Shown here: piece by piece, positions 12,393-64,000 of the stretch
Position numbering within the stretch: position 1 is the stretch's first letter
Layout: each line of letters opens with the position of its first letter
Origin: Lamellibrachia satsuma
Taxonomy: Eukaryota > Annelida > Polychaeta > Sabellida > Siboglinidae
Assembly: GCA_033239005.1 (NCBI GenBank)
Contig: BSQZ01000001.1
Span: forward strand, 18,573,000-18,636,999
Reading direction: 5' to 3'
DNA length: 64,000 bases
The notes under the pieces: model-generated
The model's input: the letters and a program-made list of their open reading frames with translations, nothing else
Told to the model about the DNA's origin: nothing
Database searches by the model: none
Program-made: the position numbers and the translations under genes

Positions 12393-12700
12393 TCACTTTC
12401 CCATAACCCGTAAGGATCGTTGGGGCACCATTGATGACTTTCTAACCAGCTCTCTCCACGTTTCCCTGTTCTCGACAGCCCTCTGGGAGTCAGTGAACTC
12501 CATTCCTGTCCATTCTTTGATGTTGTCTTCCCACCTCTTCTTCTGTCTACCTCTTCATCTCCCCCCTCTTACGGTACCTTGCAAGATAGTCTTTGCAAGG
12601 CCAGATGATCGTGATACATGACCGTACCACTTCAGTTTACGCTTAACTGTTGTAGGAAGGTCGTCATATGGTCCGATGGAATACTCTATATCATGGGTTA
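12393..12700 (-). pseudogene. LINE C-terminal remnant (RTE-like)
   Basis: The minus strand encodes KLKWYGHVSRSSGLAKTILQ followed by RWEDNIKEWTGMEF, SQRAVENRE and SSMVPQRSLR, then a stop near 12397. One in-frame TGA replaces an Arg codon. These blocks are typical of the very C-terminus of a common LINE group in marine invertebrates. The rest of the element is missing. Confidence 0.8.
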
Positions 12701-13099
12701 AAAACTCAAATTGGTGTAACGACATGCTTGTTCTGCTAAAAATTAAGCGTAACCAAATTGATTTGGCATCATGTTGCATCGGTTGATGGTCCAATAAAAG
12801 TGTCATCTGCCGAGATGGTGGGGTGCGCTTTGCTCCGGGAGTGCTCTTTGCCCCACACTACTCTACCCTGTATTTTTTCATAAGCTACCACCAGGGTCGC
12901 ATTTACGGAAACGGAAATGGACCAGTTTAACAATTGAGGGGTAAAGTATCTTCCAGGCCGATATTTTTCATAAATTAAACAAATAAATCGCATCATAAAA
13001 AAATGCACCGATCCCAGCATTCTTCGTAAATGTAATGATTGGTAAAAAGATGTATATTTAGCTTATTAGAGTATCTCATTACCTTGACTATACATTACC

Positions 13100-13222
13100 T
13101 CCCCTATTCAGCATGCTCCATTATTTCGCGCGAAATCCAATGTTTTGCCAGTGTTAGAAAGATTTTATTGTTCGTGGCGAAACGTGAGTTTGACATTTTT
13201 GTCGAGGCATCATACGCGAGAA
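13100..13222 (+). promoter_or_regulatory. dnmt1: Putative dnmt1 core promoter and 5' UTR
   Basis: The 120 bp before the dnmt1 ATG are locally CpG-rich. They contain a perfect 14-bp palindrome (13123-13136) that fits the E2F consensus, a CCAAT box (13137-13141) and a GGCGAAAC motif near 13178. No TATA box is obvious. The transcription start cannot be placed from sequence, so the split between promoter and UTR is unknown. Confidence 0.6.
13123..13136. promoter_or_regulatory. E2F-type palindromic site
   Basis: ATTTCGCGCGAAAT is its own reverse complement and matches the TTTSGCGC-type E2F site. It ends next to CCAAT at 13137. Mammalian Dnmt1 is known to be controlled by Rb/E2F, so the position makes functional sense. 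Function here is inferred. Confidence 0.65.
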
Positions 13223-62550
<49,328 letters not shown>

Positions 62551-62619
62551 GAGGAACACCGTGACGTCCATTGTCAAGATTAATTCTCAAGGTGGAATTA
62601 AAAGTTGGCTAGTTCTAAA

Positions 62620-62625
62620 AATAAA
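62620..62625 (+). terminator. Polyadenylation signal AATAAA
   Basis: First AATAAA after the stop, 70 nt downstream. A short 3' UTR ending near 62640-62650 is likely. Another AATAAA at about 63303 lies inside the fold-back structure. Confidence 0.7.
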
Positions 62626-63084
62626 GTGCAGTATTTGAACACCAGCTATTTTGACAACGTTCACTTTTGGTCTAACTTGTACAGTGGTTGATGTGGCAGA
62701 GATTGGGTGTTCTAGTTATTAACTATATTATGCATGGATGTAAATGAAATGTTTTAAATATCGGTGAAAATAACATTTGACTGTGCAGAATTAATTATAG
62801 ACATTACGCTGTTTGACTGGAATGGAGCATAAAATGATGTACTCTATGCTGTATGTTTGAAATTCTTTGTGATGACCAACTGCCAGGCAAGACTGTTTGC
62901 CCTCATGCGCAGTGGCTGCTCCACACTCGCTTCTAAATCTTCCTTTATGGAATTGTTAAATGTGAACACCTGTGCTTTGAGTGTACTTAACTGCATCAGT
63001 CAAAATGTATGTCATGTTGTATTTAGGTATAATAATTATTTAAGAAGATGTGAAATGTAATATTTTAATAACTGATATCTACTC

Positions 63085-63520
63085 ATGCTATTTTGACCTA
63101 ATTTCCAGCATACTATGCCTATATGAAAAGAAGGTCACATATAGCATCATAATAAATTTCCGTGAAGGTAACCATGGTTACCAGAAAACCTTAAATATGC
63201 TGACAGGTAGTTTTGCAGGACGTCCTACGTAAATTTTAATTCAAATATGTCAATTTGTTTCTAACAAATAATATCAAGTTGTGCAATGAAGTAGTTTGGC
63301 TGAATAAAAGAATGTTAAGACACTCATTTTAATTCTTTTTTTTCAGCCAAACTATTTCATTTCACAACTTGATATATTATTTGTTAGAATCAATAACAAA
63401 ATTGGACATGTTAATTAAATTTTCCATGGAACGTCACGCAAAACCACCCGTCAGCATTTCTAAGATTATCTGTGACCTTCTTTTTATACAGACAATACAC
63501 TAAGTTTGGACAAGACAGGA
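63085..63520. repeat. Long fold-back structure 3' of dnmt1
   Basis: Inner arms pair almost perfectly: TTCTAACAAATAATATCAAG through GGCTGAATAAAAGAAT (to 63313) with ATTCTTTTTTTTCAGCC (from 63332) through CTTGATATATTATTTGTTAG, across an 18-nt loop. Pairing continues outward with mismatches (ATGCTGACAGGTAGTTTTGC with its counterpart at about 63440; AAAAGAAGGTCACA with TGTGACCTTCTTTTT) to give arms near 200 bp. Probably a MITE or an inverted duplication. Nothing is recognised from 63530 to 64000. Confidence 0.85.
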
Positions 63521-64000
63521 CAAGATATTACATTTGTTAAAAAATTACGTATCATGACCAGTTGGACTCATTACCCATATACAACATTATTTTAAACACT
63601 AAACCACTACAAACAATATGAAAAAAAATTATATTTAATTTTCTTAGCAAATTCTTTTAAAAAGCACTTACGCTTTAGATTTTCTGGTAGAGAATTCTAT
63701 AAGTTAATTTCTTCTACAATTGTCTTTGCTGCACTTTAATTGTTTCCGAGTCTTCAAATTACATAATTCCTGTTTGTTTTGTATATATGGAATTAGTAAC
63801 CTTGACAGACTTGTTGCTAATAACTAATGGTAAACGGTTATGCATGAATTTCAAGTTTATATATGTATCTGTCATGTTTAGCAAATCTCATTGTCTAATG
63901 AATTTGTGCTATATATTCAATCATTTCTCATTATTGTTTTTAGCAGCATGTTTTGAGTGATTCGTAGATGTATCAATATAGTAATAGTAATACGAAAACT

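Overview
This is a 64-kb piece of an AT-rich animal nuclear genome. It has long introns, many tandem arrays and several kinds of transposon relic. The LINE types (one with an esterase-like ORF1, one resembling Nimb/Ingi-type elements), a tRNA-Lys-derived SINE, and a DNA methyltransferase 1 with the full ancestral domain set suggest a marine invertebrate, most likely a mollusc or other lophotrochozoan. The taxon is an inference; the gene identity is not. No bacterial, phage or CRISPR content was seen.

The window holds one recognisable host gene, a complete-looking dnmt1 on the + strand, from an ATG at 13223 to a TGA at 62550. I reconstructed 36 coding exons. All introns are GT-AG, the phase is kept at every junction, and the exons sum to 4767 nt (1588 codons plus stop). 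Domain order: DMAP1-binding region (exons 1-4), PCNA-binding PIP box (exon 6), basic nuclear region (exon 7), RFTS (exons 8-14), CXXC zinc finger (exons 14-16), acidic autoinhibitory linker (exon 16), two BAH domains (exons 17-21 and 22-26), Gly-Lys linker (exons 26-27), and the C5-cytosine methyltransferase domain with motifs I, IV, VI, VIII, IX and X and a zinc-binding target recognition domain (exons 27-36). A palindromic E2F-type site next to a CCAAT box lies about 90 bp upstream of the ATG, as expected for an S-phase maintenance methylase. A polyadenylation signal lies 70 bp past the stop.

From 1 to 13.1 kb I see no host gene. There is a minus-strand LINE split by a TIR transposon (60-3390), a CpG-rich 30-bp satellite (3.54-5.33 kb), and a series of broken LINEs (8.5-9.5, 12.2-10.1 and 12.7-12.4 kb). 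Intron 1 (13.3-19.7 kb) holds a long inverted repeat.

The dnmt1 introns are full of repeats. Several arrays copy or abut splice junctions: 30-bp copies of the exon 15 acceptor, an 82-bp array of 22 extra copies of the exon 25 donor boundary, a 5-kb array of about 115 44-bp units each with a branch-point-like and a CAG-like motif, and a 38-bp AG-free array that ends at the exon 35 acceptor. The introns also carry two copies of one TTAA-flanked element, a pogo/Tigger-like element ending 36 bp before exon 33, a 789-bp TIR element with a perfect 10-bp target duplication, and SINE pieces. A long fold-back structure lies just 3' of the gene.
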